This document shows positions 57,054 to 64,000 of a stretch of DNA of 64,000 nucleotides, one piece after another (positions within the stretch are counted from its first letter, which is position 1; the number at the start of each line of letters is the position of its first letter). The notes beneath the pieces are model-generated. The model did no database searches, was not told the origin of the DNA, and worked only from the letters and a program-made list of their open reading frames with translations. A program made the translations under genes and the position numbers. Source of the DNA: Paraburkholderia sp. Tr-20389 (lineage in GTDB: Bacteria; Pseudomonadota; Gammaproteobacteria; Burkholderiales; Burkholderiaceae); assembly GCF_017104565.1 (NCBI RefSeq), contig NZ_JAAGPD010000029.1, forward strand, positions 62,001 through 126,000, written 5' to 3'.

Positions 57054-58361
57054 CTAGCGGCGCGTCGGACTTGCCTGCTCCAGCATATCCAGCCGATCGA
57101 ATGAATCGTCGCTAAGTGCCACGTTCGTGAGATCGCGGCCGCGCGTCTCGGGCAGGAAGCTCAGCGCAAGCAGCGCGCAGAAATAGCCGATAAAACAGAA
57201 CACGGCAATCGCACCCACCATGCCCATGCGCTCCGCGACGATGCCGACCGCTGCGACGCTCAACGCACCAACCGACTTGCCGACGTTGTACGAAAAGCCC
57301 ATACATGTCGTTCGGATTTGCGTGGGGAACAGTTCCGACAGCATCGGCCCCATACCGGCAAATGCGCCGTTGATGCCCATGCCGACAGGCAGTCCCAATG
57401 CCGCCAATAGCCACGCATCCAGCGGCAAGAACAGATAGCAGCCCGTCAGCAGCGCGGAAAACAGACAGAACGCGATCGCGGTGGAGCGGCGGCCGAGCGA
57501 GTCGTTGAGATACGCGAAACCGACTTGCCCGATGAACGAACCGATGCTCATCATCGTCGCCATCATCGCGACGGTCGACACCGGCAAGTGACGGACCTGA
57601 ACGAGCATCGTGGGCAGCCAGATCATGATCGCGTAGCTGCTTGCCTGAAGGCCCGTAACCAGCAGCGCAGCAAGGAAGCTCGCGCGCCGCACGTCCTTAT
57701 GAAATGCCGAGTGCCACGTCGCGACGACTGCGCCGCCCGTCGCCTTCTTCATTTCGCGGAACAGTTCCGGCTCCGGAATGTATCGGCGGATCAACAGCAC
57801 TACGAGTGCGGGCACCACGCCGATCCAGAACGCAGACCTCCATGCAACCGATGCAGGCAGATAGGCGAGAAGCAGGCCCGTGAGCACGGCGGCCATCGCC
57901 CAACCCACTGAGAAGCCGCTCTGAACGAGGCCCAGCGCCTTGCCTCGATGCACGGGATTGATGACTTCCGCCATCAACGCGGCGCCGACGGCCCATTCGG
58001 CGCCGAACCCCAGGCCCTGCAATGCGCGCACGATCAGCAGCTGATGATACGAATGCGTGAAGCCCGCCATCACGCTGAACGCCGTGAACCAGATGATCGA
58101 GCCCGTCAGAATGCGCACGCGTCCGTGACGATCGCTCAAGATTCCCGATACCCATCCGCCGATCGAAGCGGCCAGTAACGACGACGTCGCGATCAGCCCC
58201 GCTTCGCCTTTCGAAAAATGCCACGCAGCCATCAGAGTCGGCAGAAGAAACGCCAACACCTGGTTGTCGAAGCTGTCCAGCGTCCAGCCGCAGAAGCATC
58301 CCCAGAACGTACGCCGCTCTGCTGGGGCGGCCGCTCGATACCAATCAAATACCTGCACCAT
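57054..58361 (-). CDS. MFS transporter, aromatic acid:H+ symporter (AAHS) type
   Basis: 435 residues, 12 membrane helices. The first loops carry the AAHS/SP-like motifs (GWTLDSFDNQVLAFLLPTLM, GGWVSGILSDRHGRVRIL, GLGFGAEWAVGAALMAEVI). GAGGAGG lies directly before the chosen ATG. It is the likely importer of the acid processed by the CoA-dependent cluster; the substrate (aromatic, alicyclic or branched acid) is not evident. Confidence 0.9.
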   Translation of the reverse strand: MVQVFDWYRAAAPAERRTFWGCFCGWTLDSFDNQVLAFLLPTLMAAWHFSKGEAGLIATSSLLAASIGGWVSGILSDRHGRVRILTGSIIWFTAFSVMAGFTHSYHQLLIVRALQGLGFGAEWAVGAALMAEVINPVHRGKALGLVQSGFSVGWAMAAVLTGLLLAYLPASVAWRSAFWIGVVPALVVLLIRRYIPEPELFREMKKATGGAVVATWHSAFHKDVRRASFLAALLVTGLQASSYAIMIWLPTMLVQVRHLPVSTVAMMATMMSIGSFIGQVGFAYLNDSLGRRSTAIAFCLFSALLTGCYLFLPLDAWLLAALGLPVGMGINGAFAGMGPMLSELFPTQIRTTCMGFSYNVGKSVGALSVAAVGIVAERMGMVGAIAVFCFIGYFCALLALSFLPETRGRDLTNVALSDDSFDRLDMLEQASPTRR

Positions 58362-58422
58362 GACCTCCTCGTTGGAACATCGCAATGCTTTCCTGTTTGC
58401 CCTATCGATTCGAACTGTTGCG

Positions 58423-58848
58423 TTACGCACCTCCACTGCCTGTGAGGTGCGAATCGCCACAAAGGGCAACCGCACTGATTTCCACCTGCGCGCCGTAATG
58501 CAGCTCGCCGCATGGCACGACGGTGCGGGCCGGCGCAGGATCGCCGACGAACTCCCGATAGATTTCATTCACGCGGGGCCACGCTTCGATGTCGGCAACA
58601 TAGACCTGGACGCTCAAAAGCTGTCGCATATCGCTTCCCGCCGCTCGCAGCACTTCGCGCATATTCGAGAGCGCCTGGCGGACCTGCGCATCGAGTCCTT
58701 CTGCAAGGACGACGTCGCCGTGGTCGTTCATGAGCGGCAGCTGACCCGAGACGAAGACGAAGCCGTTCGCTCTGGTTGCCTGCGCATAGTGTCCGCGTGG
58801 CAAAGGGGCGCTCGGGGTAAGAATATGTTCAATCAAAACATTCACCAT
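58423..58848 (-). CDS. RidA (YjgF/UK114) family protein
   Basis: 141 residues with the trimeric Rid fold: GFVFVSGQLPLM, LSNMREVLRAAGSD and the conserved Arg in PARTVVPCGELHYGAQVEI. Rid proteins hydrolyse reactive enamines/imines; this gene, placed first in an acid-catabolic operon, may hydrolyse a pathway intermediate instead. It is divergent from the LacI-type gene, with several operators between. Confidence 0.9.
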   Translation of the reverse strand: MVNVLIEHILTPSAPLPRGHYAQATRANGFVFVSGQLPLMNDHGDVVLAEGLDAQVRQALSNMREVLRAAGSDMRQLLSVQVYVADIEAWPRVNEIYREFVGDPAPARTVVPCGELHYGAQVEISAVALCGDSHLTGSGGA

Positions 58849-58882
58849 TCAGTCGATGTTGTCCGGTTCAATTTCCGGCTTG

Positions 58883-58900
58883 TTTCGAAAACGATTTCGA
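58883..58900. promoter_or_regulatory. LacI-type operator before ridA
   Basis: TTTCGAAAACGATTTCGA, identical over 18 bases to the site at 56231, starting 35 bases upstream of the ridA-like start. Confidence 0.7.
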
Positions 58901-58949
58901 ACGAAAGATAGCAGCGGGTCTGGAGGAATACAAGTGATGCAAAATTCCT

Positions 58950-58965
58950 CCGAAAACGTTTTTGG
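58950..58965. promoter_or_regulatory. LacI-type operator, middle of the divergent region
   Basis: CCGAAAACGTTTTTGG, a near-perfect palindrome on the AAAACGTTTT core seen at the other sites. Confidence 0.65.
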
Positions 58966-59118
58966 AGAAGTACCTTGCGCTCGATTCGCCGGACAGCCCC
59001 ACCGCACAAGTCCGTCGACGATGATCCGAACGCTTTTCGTGAACCTTCGACCAAACCGCACAAGGGGTAAACACCGACGCGAAAACCGCCCTTCACTCGC
59101 AAGCGTTGCCGATAAATT

Positions 59119-59136
59119 GTCGAAAACGTTTTTTGT
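59119..59136. promoter_or_regulatory. LacI-type operator near the lacI-type gene
   Basis: GTCGAAAACGTTTTTTGT, with the same AAAACGTTTT core, about 100 bases upstream of the regulator start. A weaker half-match (ATCGTTTTCGG) lies at 59191. Confidence 0.6.
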
Positions 59137-59238
59137 CTGATCAACGCTTGCCGTTCTTCACATCGCCGCATGCGGCGTAGAATGTCGAGCATCGTTTTCG
59201 GCGAGTTCGCAGGCGCGAACCTGAAGAGAGAAGCTGGT

Positions 59239-60315
59239 ATGAACATTCAAGAATTTGCGGCCTCGCTCAAGCTTTCCGTCAGCACGGTATCGAAGGCCTT
59301 GAACGGCAGGGAAGACGTCAGTGCCGAGACGCGCAAACGCGTCCTCGAAGCTGCCGAGCTTCACGGCTTTTCGCCGGATCCGGCTGCGCGCCGCTTGCGC
59401 CGGCAATCGGCGGACACCGTCGCTTTTGTCGTATCGCCGCCGCAAACATCGTTCGCGCACCCGTTCTTCCTCGACATGTTGATGGGCGTGAACGACGCGA
59501 TGGATAACAGCGGCCTTCAGGTCATCGTCGCGTCCGCACGAAGCGTCGAATCGGAACTCGATGTGTTCAAGCGGCTCATCGAACGTCAGCGCGTCGATGC
59601 GTTGCTGTTTGGGCGCACACGCAGGCAGGACGAGCGCATTGCGTATCTGCTCGAACGCGATATTCCATTTGTCGCTTTCGGCCGAAGCGAGACGTCCAGC
59701 GATTTCCCGTATGTCGATATCGATCATCACGTGGTCGGTCGCGCCGGTTGTGCGCGCTTCATCGCATTGGGGCATCGGCGCATTGCGCTGGTTCATGCGC
59801 CCGAGTACCTGATGTTCAGCCACCTGGAGCATCAGGGATATGCGGAAGCGTTGCGCGCCGCGAAGATCCGCTACGACAAGTCGCTCTGCGTCGAAGCGGC
59901 GATATCCGAAGAAGGCGGCGCGGAGGCCGCGCGCCGCTTGCTGGCCCTGCCCGATCCACCTACGGCGATCGTTTGCGGACACGATCTGATTGCGTTGGGT
60001 GTGTTGCGCGGCATTGCTGAAACGGGCCGCGTGGCGGGGCGCGACGTCGGTGTCATCGGTGGGGACAATCATCCGATCGGGCGCTATGTGCAGCCCGCGC
60101 TGACAACCTTTTCGGCAGAGACGCACCGCGCGGGCAAGCGCATGGCCGAGATGCTGCTCGCACGGCTGGCGGGCACGCCGGCGCAAGATCTGCAGGAAGT
60201 GTGGGCGCCCGAGTTGATCATCCGTTCGTCCGACGGCCCGCATCGTGTTCAGGATACGGGTTCCGCGCCGGGCAAATCGGGTGCGTCCAAACGGACGCGC
60301 ACTGTTCAGGCGTAA
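59239..60315 (+). CDS. LacI/GalR-family regulator of the CoA-catabolic regulon
   Basis: 358 residues. The N-terminal HTH (NIQEFAASLKLSVSTVSKALNGREDVSAETRKRVLEAA) and hinge (GFSPDPAARRLRRQ) are canonical, followed by a periplasmic-binding-protein-like sensor domain (TVAFVVSPPQ...VDALLFGRT...GVIGGDNHPIGRYVQPALTT). The chosen ATG gives the standard LacI N-terminus. Palindromes of LacI type occur upstream of this gene, of ridA and of the acyl-CoA dehydrogenase operon, so it probably represses all three. Confidence 0.92.
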   Translation: MNIQEFAASLKLSVSTVSKALNGREDVSAETRKRVLEAAELHGFSPDPAARRLRRQSADTVAFVVSPPQTSFAHPFFLDMLMGVNDAMDNSGLQVIVASARSVESELDVFKRLIERQRVDALLFGRTRRQDERIAYLLERDIPFVAFGRSETSSDFPYVDIDHHVVGRAGCARFIALGHRRIALVHAPEYLMFSHLEHQGYAEALRAAKIRYDKSLCVEAAISEEGGAEAARRLLALPDPPTAIVCGHDLIALGVLRGIAETGRVAGRDVGVIGGDNHPIGRYVQPALTTFSAETHRAGKRMAEMLLARLAGTPAQDLQEVWAPELIIRSSDGPHRVQDTGSAPGKSGASKRTRTVQA

Positions 60316-60335
60316 GCCGCCATGGCAAAACCGAA

Positions 60336-61076
60336 CTAGAAAACCAGACCGCCCGCTACGTCGATTGTCGATCCCGTCACCCAGCCCGCATCGTCGGATG
60401 CGGCAAACGAAACAGCCGCCGCGATGTCATTCGGCTGACCTGCTCGGCCAAGCGGCGTCTTCGCGATGAACGGCTGGATGAGATCGCGCGGCAAGTGGCG
60501 GTTCCCTTCCGTCTCCGTGAATCCGGGCGCAATACCGACCACGCGAATCCGCCGCGCGCCGAGTTCCATGCCGAGCGTACGCGTCAGCACGTCGACGGCG
60601 CCCTTGGTCGCGCAGTACGCATGCGCCATCGGGTTCGGACTCTTCGCGACGCCGGAACTGATGTTCACGACGACGCCGCCCGCGGGAAGCACACGCGCCG
60701 CCGCCTGAGTCATCAGCAGCAGACCGCGCACGTTCACGCTGAAATGACGGTCGATGCTTTCGGCCGTCAGCGTGTCGAGCGAATCGATGTCGTAGATGCC
60801 AGCATTGTTCACCAGCACATCGAGCTTGCCGAACGCTTCGAGCGTCGCTTCGACGAGCGCCCTCGGCTCGCCATCTTTCGCGACATCCGCGCGCACAGCG
60901 ATCGCTTCGCCACCCGACGCCGCGATACGCGCGACGACCGCATCCGCGAACGTCGCGTCGCGCGTGTAGTTGACCACGACCTTCGCCCCGTCCGCCGCGA
61001 GCCGCTCCGCGATGGCCGCCCCGATGCCCTTCGACGATCCCGTGACGATCGCGACCTTGCCTGCCAATCGATTCAT
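60336..61076 (-). CDS. Short-chain dehydrogenase/reductase (SDR, classical)
   Basis: 246 residues: TGSSKGIGAAIAERLA cofactor loop, NNAGIYD, the catalytic Ser in NISSG and the YxxxK pair as AYCATKGA. AGGAG lies six bases before the ATG. Divergent from a LysR gene across 72 bases, the usual pairing of a target and its regulator. The substrate is unknown. Confidence 0.93.
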   Translation of the reverse strand: MNRLAGKVAIVTGSSKGIGAAIAERLAADGAKVVVNYTRDATFADAVVARIAASGGEAIAVRADVAKDGEPRALVEATLEAFGKLDVLVNNAGIYDIDSLDTLTAESIDRHFSVNVRGLLLMTQAAARVLPAGGVVVNISSGVAKSPNPMAHAYCATKGAVDVLTRTLGMELGARRIRVVGIAPGFTETEGNRHLPRDLIQPFIAKTPLGRAGQPNDIAAAVSFAASDDAGWVTGSTIDVAGGLVF

Positions 61077-61148
61077 CCGTTGCTCCTAATTGTGAAGTCA
61101 GACTGTATGGTAGGCTGCGCTCAATCCCCGATAAAGCGGCAGAACAGG

Positions 61149-62072
61149 ATGGACCATGAAGACACGCTTCACAATGCCGCAAGTCTTCCGGATCTGCTTC
61201 CGGGCATAGCGGCGTTCGCGCGGGTCGCGCATCACCGCAGCTTCACGCGTGCAGCGAATGAGCTTGGCGTGTCGACCTCGGCGCTGTCCCAAACGCTGCG
61301 CACGCTCGAAGCGCGCCTCGGCGTGCGCCTGCTCGAACGCTCGACGCGCAAGGTCGGGCTGACGGAGCTGGGCCAGCGCTTCCTGCAAAGCGCGCAGCCT
61401 GCACTGGCCGCACTGCACGGCGCCGTGAACGACGTGCACGACATGCGCGACAAGCCTGCCGGTATGCTGCGTCTGAACGTATCGCGCATCGCTGCCGAGA
61501 TTCTCGTGATGCCGCATCTCACGCCGTTTCTTGAGGCATATCCCGACATCACCGTCGAACTGCATTGCGACAACGCGCTGATCGACATCGTGAGCGGCGG
61601 CTTCGACGCGGGTATCCGGTTGTCGGAGAACCTGTCGCAGGACGTGGTGGCGGTGCCGCTCGGTGGCGCGCAACGCCTCGCAACGGTCGCCGCGCCCCAC
61701 TATCTGAGCGGGCGCACGATGCCGCGCGAACCGGGCGATCTCGCAGCGCATCGCTGCCTCAACGTGCGCTTGCAGAACGGCCTGTTTCGATGGGCGTATC
61801 AGACGGACGGCCGCGAATTTTCCGTCGATACACCGGGGCCGCTCGTCACCAACGACGGCGATCTGCTGCTTTCCGCGATTCGTAGTGGTGCGGGTATCGG
61901 CTGCACGCTCGAAGCCGTGATCGCCGACGATATCCGCACCGGCCGTCTGATTCCGCTTCTTGAGCCATGGTGGCCCAGTTTCCCGGGCTTCCACGTGTAC
62001 TATTCGAGCCGCGTGCACGTGCCGCGCAAGCTGCGCGCGTTCATCGATTTCATGCAGGCGCGCTCGTCGTAA
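61149..62072 (+). CDS. LysR-family regulator
   Basis: 307 residues: winged HTH (PGIAAFARVAHHRSFTRAANELGVSTSALSQTLRTLEARLGVRLLERSTRKVGLTELG) and a LysR substrate domain (ILVMPHLTPFLEAYPDITVELHCDNALIDIVSGGFDAGIRL). It is of the CrgA/DmlR-like subgroup. Its divergent neighbour is an SDR. The start has only a weak SD; the protein would hardly change with a nearby alternative. Confidence 0.9.
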   Translation: MDHEDTLHNAASLPDLLPGIAAFARVAHHRSFTRAANELGVSTSALSQTLRTLEARLGVRLLERSTRKVGLTELGQRFLQSAQPALAALHGAVNDVHDMRDKPAGMLRLNVSRIAAEILVMPHLTPFLEAYPDITVELHCDNALIDIVSGGFDAGIRLSENLSQDVVAVPLGGAQRLATVAAPHYLSGRTMPREPGDLAAHRCLNVRLQNGLFRWAYQTDGREFSVDTPGPLVTNDGDLLLSAIRSGAGIGCTLEAVIADDIRTGRLIPLLEPWWPSFPGFHVYYSSRVHVPRKLRAFIDFMQARSS

Positions 62073-62123
62073 AGGCGCGGGAGCGCGATCCTTCGAGTCG
62101 GCCGCAAAAAAGTGCTTGACTGT

Positions 62124-62140
62124 CTATCTAGCAGTAGATA
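62124..62140. promoter_or_regulatory. TetR operator at the tetR-type promoter
   Basis: CTATCTAGCAGTAGATA contains the inverted repeat TATCTA-N4-TAGATA. It sits just behind a TTGACT -35-like hexamer (62116) and 12 bases before the start codon, so binding would block transcription of the regulator. Two more copies occur before the ohr-like gene. Confidence 0.8.
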
Positions 62141-62151
62141 AAGTTCGGCAC

Positions 62152-62718
62152 ATGGAACCGACAAACACCGTCCGCGATCAGATTCTGGAGCACGCCATCA
62201 CGTTGATGATGCTGCGCGGCTACAACGGCTTTAGCTATCGCGACCTGTCGGAGCTGGTCGGCGTGAAGACTTCGAGCATCCACTATTACTTCCCGTCGAA
62301 AGACGACCTGGTACTCGAAGCGGTCAATCAGTACAGCACCGAAATACTCGGCACGTTGAGTTCCATCGACGCTTCGCTTCCTGCCGATCAGAAGCTCGGC
62401 AAATACACGAAGCTGTTCGGCAGAACGTTGGGCGAAGGCGACCAGATCTGCCTGTGCGGCATGCTCGCCGCCGATATCGAGGCACTGCCCGATAACGTGC
62501 GCACTGCCGTGCAGGCATTCTTCAAGGCCAACGAGAGCTGGCTCGCGAAGGTGCTGGCGCAAGGCGTGAAGGAGCGCACATTGCACGTCAACGGCAAGCC
62601 TGAAAACGCGGCACGTGCTTTGTACGCCGCTTATCAGGGTAGCGTGCTGGCCAGCCGTCTGTTCAAGACGAAGGCTCGGCTTGAAGACGTCGAGGCTTCA
62701 TGGAAGGTTTCGAAGTAG
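62152..62718 (+). CDS. TetR-family regulator
   Basis: 188 residues: N-terminal TetR HTH (ILEHAITLMMLRGYNGFSYRDLSELVGVKTSSIHYYFPSKDDLVLEAV) and a TetR_C-like effector domain with Cys in DQICLCGMLAADIEALP. The two close cysteines may sense electrophiles or peroxides, which would suit the ohr-like target downstream. The ATG lies just after the operator; a longer in-frame reading runs through the LysR gene and is not used. Confidence 0.9.
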   Translation: MEPTNTVRDQILEHAITLMMLRGYNGFSYRDLSELVGVKTSSIHYYFPSKDDLVLEAVNQYSTEILGTLSSIDASLPADQKLGKYTKLFGRTLGEGDQICLCGMLAADIEALPDNVRTAVQAFFKANESWLAKVLAQGVKERTLHVNGKPENAARALYAAYQGSVLASRLFKTKARLEDVEASWKVSK

Positions 62719-62729
62719 CGGTACGTGGA

Positions 62730-62753
62730 GGCGGTTGTTGTCGACCGCCTTTT
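62730..62753 (+). terminator. Intrinsic terminator after the TetR gene
   Basis: GGCGGT and ACCGCC form a 6-bp stem with an 8-base loop followed by TTTT, 11 bases after the stop codon. It separates the regulator from the ohr promoter. Confidence 0.7.
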
Positions 62754-62769
62754 GTTGGGCGTTGTTGCC

Positions 62770-62785
62770 TATCTTCTAGTAGATA
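62770..62785. promoter_or_regulatory. TetR operator, distal site before the ohr-like gene
   Basis: TATCTTCTAGTAGATA matches TATCTA-N4-TAGATA with one mismatch. Confidence 0.7.
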
Positions 62786-62838
62786 AACAGCGGCACGAAT
62801 CAGGATGTCGATGCAGTGCGAAGGTTCGCACCGATATC

Positions 62839-62854
62839 TATCTAGTAGTAGATA
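62839..62854. promoter_or_regulatory. TetR operator, proximal site before the ohr-like gene
   Basis: TATCTAGTAGTAGATA is an exact match to TATCTA-N4-TAGATA, 57 bases before the ATG. The flanks extend the symmetry (CTATCTA...TAGATAG). Confidence 0.8.
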
Positions 62855-62911
62855 GCAAAACAGAAACCCTATTGCAGGTTCATTCAATCATTGCTTTTCA
62901 GGAGTTACATC

Positions 62912-63337
62912 ATGTCGATCGAAAAAGTTCTGTACCGCGCTCATGCTCACGCCACGGGAGGCCGTGACGGCCGCGCGGTCGTACCCGAAGGCAAGCTTGA
63001 TTTCAAGCTGGTCACGCCGCGTGAACTCGGCGGCACAGGCGGCGAAGGCGCCAACCCGGAGCAGCTGTTCGCGGCCGGCTATAGCGCTTGTTTCCTCGGT
63101 GCGATGAAGTTCGTCGCGGCGCGTGACAAGACGCCGATTCCCGCAGACGTATCCATCGACGGCAATGTCGGCATCGGCGCGATTCCGAACGGCTTCGGCA
63201 TCGAAGTCGAACTGCAGATTTCGCTGCCCGGCATGCCCCGCGACGCCGCTCAGGCACTGATCGACAAGGCGCACATCGTGTGTCCGTACTCGAATGCAAC
63301 GCGCGGCAATATCGACGTCACGTTGACGCTGGTTTGA
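62912..63337 (+). CDS. ohr: Organic hydroperoxide resistance protein (Ohr/OsmC family)
   Basis: 141 residues with the two catalytic cysteines in Ohr-type contexts ([12 protein letters not shown] and [11 protein letters not shown]) and the Arg/Glu environment ([14 protein letters not shown]). Ohr reduces organic and fatty-acid hydroperoxides with lipoylated partners. GGAG precedes the ATG. Here the neighbour regulator is TetR-type, not the usual MarR-type OhrR, which is unusual. The downstream esterase gene begins 31 bases later, so the two are probably co-transcribed. Confidence 0.92.
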   Translation: MSIEKVLYRAHAHATGGRDGRAVVPEGKLDFKLVTPRELGGTGGEGANPEQLFAAGYSACFLGAMKFVAARDKTPIPADVSIDGNVGIGAIPNGFGIEVELQISLPGMPRDAAQALIDKAHIVCPYSNATRGNIDVTLTLV

Positions 63338-63368
63338 AACAACATCGTTAGAACACTGGAGCACTGAA

Positions 63369-64000
63369 ATGAAAGCCCTCAAGCCCCTCGTCCTTGCTGC
63401 CGTTCTTGCTGCGAATGCCATGATCGCTTCCGCTGCTACGCCCGCCGCGCAGCCGACGCCGGATCGCGTCACCACCGGTTTCCTGAAAGCGCTCAACAGC
63501 GGTACGGGTCCTGCCCTCAACACACTGCCGCCGGTAAAGGCGCGTCAGGTGCTGATCGACGCTCAGAACAGCGTGAAAGTCGATCTGTCGGGCATCGACG
63601 TATCGAACCGCACGATCGAACAGGACGGCATCAGCGTGCCGGTAACCATCGTGCGTCCGCAGGGCGCGACGGGCACGCTACCCGTGTTCATGTTCTTCCA
63701 CGGCGGCGGGTGGATTCTCGGCGATTTCCAGACCCACGAACGGCTCGTGCGCGATCTCGTCGTACAATCAGGCGCAGTGGCCGTGTTCGTGAACTACACG
63801 CCGTCGCCCGAAGCCCGCTATCCCGTCGCCATCAATCAGGCGTATGCGGCGACCAAATGGGTTGCCGGACACGGCAATGAGATCGGCGTGGACGGCAGCC
63901 GGCTCGCCGTGGTCGGCAACAGCGTGGGCGGCAACATGGCGGCCGTCGTCAGCCTGATGGCGAAGGACAAGCAGGGTCCGCAGATTCGCTTCCAGGGCTT
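63369..64000 (+). CDS. Secreted alpha/beta hydrolase (HSL-type esterase), cut by the window end
   Basis: The first ~210 codons are in the window. A signal peptide (MKALKPLVLAAVLAANAMIASAA) is followed by the hydrolase domain, with the HGGGW oxyanion-hole motif of hormone-sensitive-lipase-like esterases and the nucleophile elbow GNSVGGN. The distal Asp and His lie beyond the window. GGAG is eight bases before the ATG. It follows the ohr-like gene and shares its TetR-controlled promoter. Confidence 0.88.
   Translation, partial: MKALKPLVLAAVLAANAMIASAATPAAQPTPDRVTTGFLKALNSGTGPALNTLPPVKARQVLIDAQNSVKVDLSGIDVSNRTIEQDGISVPVTIVRPQGATGTLPVFMFFHGGGWILGDFQTHERLVRDLVVQSGAVAVFVNYTPSPEARYPVAINQAYAATKWVAGHGNEIGVDGSRLAVVGNSVGGNMAAVVSLMAKDKQGPQIRFQG

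Overview
The window looks like a chromosome or megaplasmid segment of a Paraburkholderia/Caballeronia-type betaproteobacterium. The reasons are the high GC, the gene content (D-apiose catabolism of the Paraburkholderia type, VgrG-linked Imm71/Imm72-like proteins, GlxA-type AraC regulators, a NodT/EmrAB-type efflux operon) and the density of small catabolic operons, each with its own regulator. No rRNA, tRNA, IS element, phage gene or CRISPR array was seen.

Layout. 0.2-6 kb: an acetolactate-synthase-like TPP enzyme with an ArsR-type regulator, a GlxA-like AraC regulator, Mug DNA glycosylase, an ABM-domain protein and small proteins. 6.4-11 kb: a tripartite MFS/HlyD/outer-membrane efflux operon. 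11-18.4 kb: a methionine gamma-lyase-like PLP enzyme, a remnant of an outer-membrane barrel gene, then a sigma54 activator with TPR C-terminus in an operon with a DUF917 protein and a hydantoin-racemase-like protein. A textbook -24/-12 promoter lies just behind that operon, facing a short AraC gene. 18.4-21 kb: a CBS protein, a hot-dog thioesterase and a 7TM sensor kinase that lacks its phospho-acceptor histidine.

21.5-35 kb (minus strand): a complete D-apiose pathway. It comprises an ABC importer, ApsD, ApnL, an MFS carrier, ApnO, OiaK, the RuBisCO-like OiaX and a GntR/NanR-like regulator. D-apiose would be oxidised to the lactone, opened to apionate, oxidised and isomerised to 3-oxo-isoapionate, phosphorylated, and split to 3-phosphoglycerate plus glycolate. 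A shared motif (TGGTrT-N7-AnACCA) recurs at the three promoters of this locus.

35-46 kb: accessory region. A VgrG with C-terminal extension is coupled to a polymorphic toxin and two tandem paralogous immunity proteins. Divergent from it is a Pro/Ser-rich candidate type III effector with a TTCG-N16-TTCG (hrpII-like) box upstream. A strong 67-bp inverted repeat and a secreted glycoside hydrolase with a long Thr-Pro linker follow.

46.9-60.3 kb: an AllA-like protein, a GFA protein and a semialdehyde dehydrogenase. Then comes a large CoA-dependent catabolic regulon (acyl-CoA dehydrogenase, CoA ligase, citryl-CoA-lyase-like protein, thioesterase, enoyl-CoA hydratase, EtfBA; plus RidA, AAHS-type MFS and a flavin reductase), with LacI-type operators in front of both minus-strand operons and the lacI-type gene. 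Its substrate is unknown to me. 60.3-64 kb: a divergent SDR/LysR pair, and a TetR gene with an Ohr/OsmC gene and a truncated-by-window esterase that share the operator TATCTA-N4-TAGATA three times.
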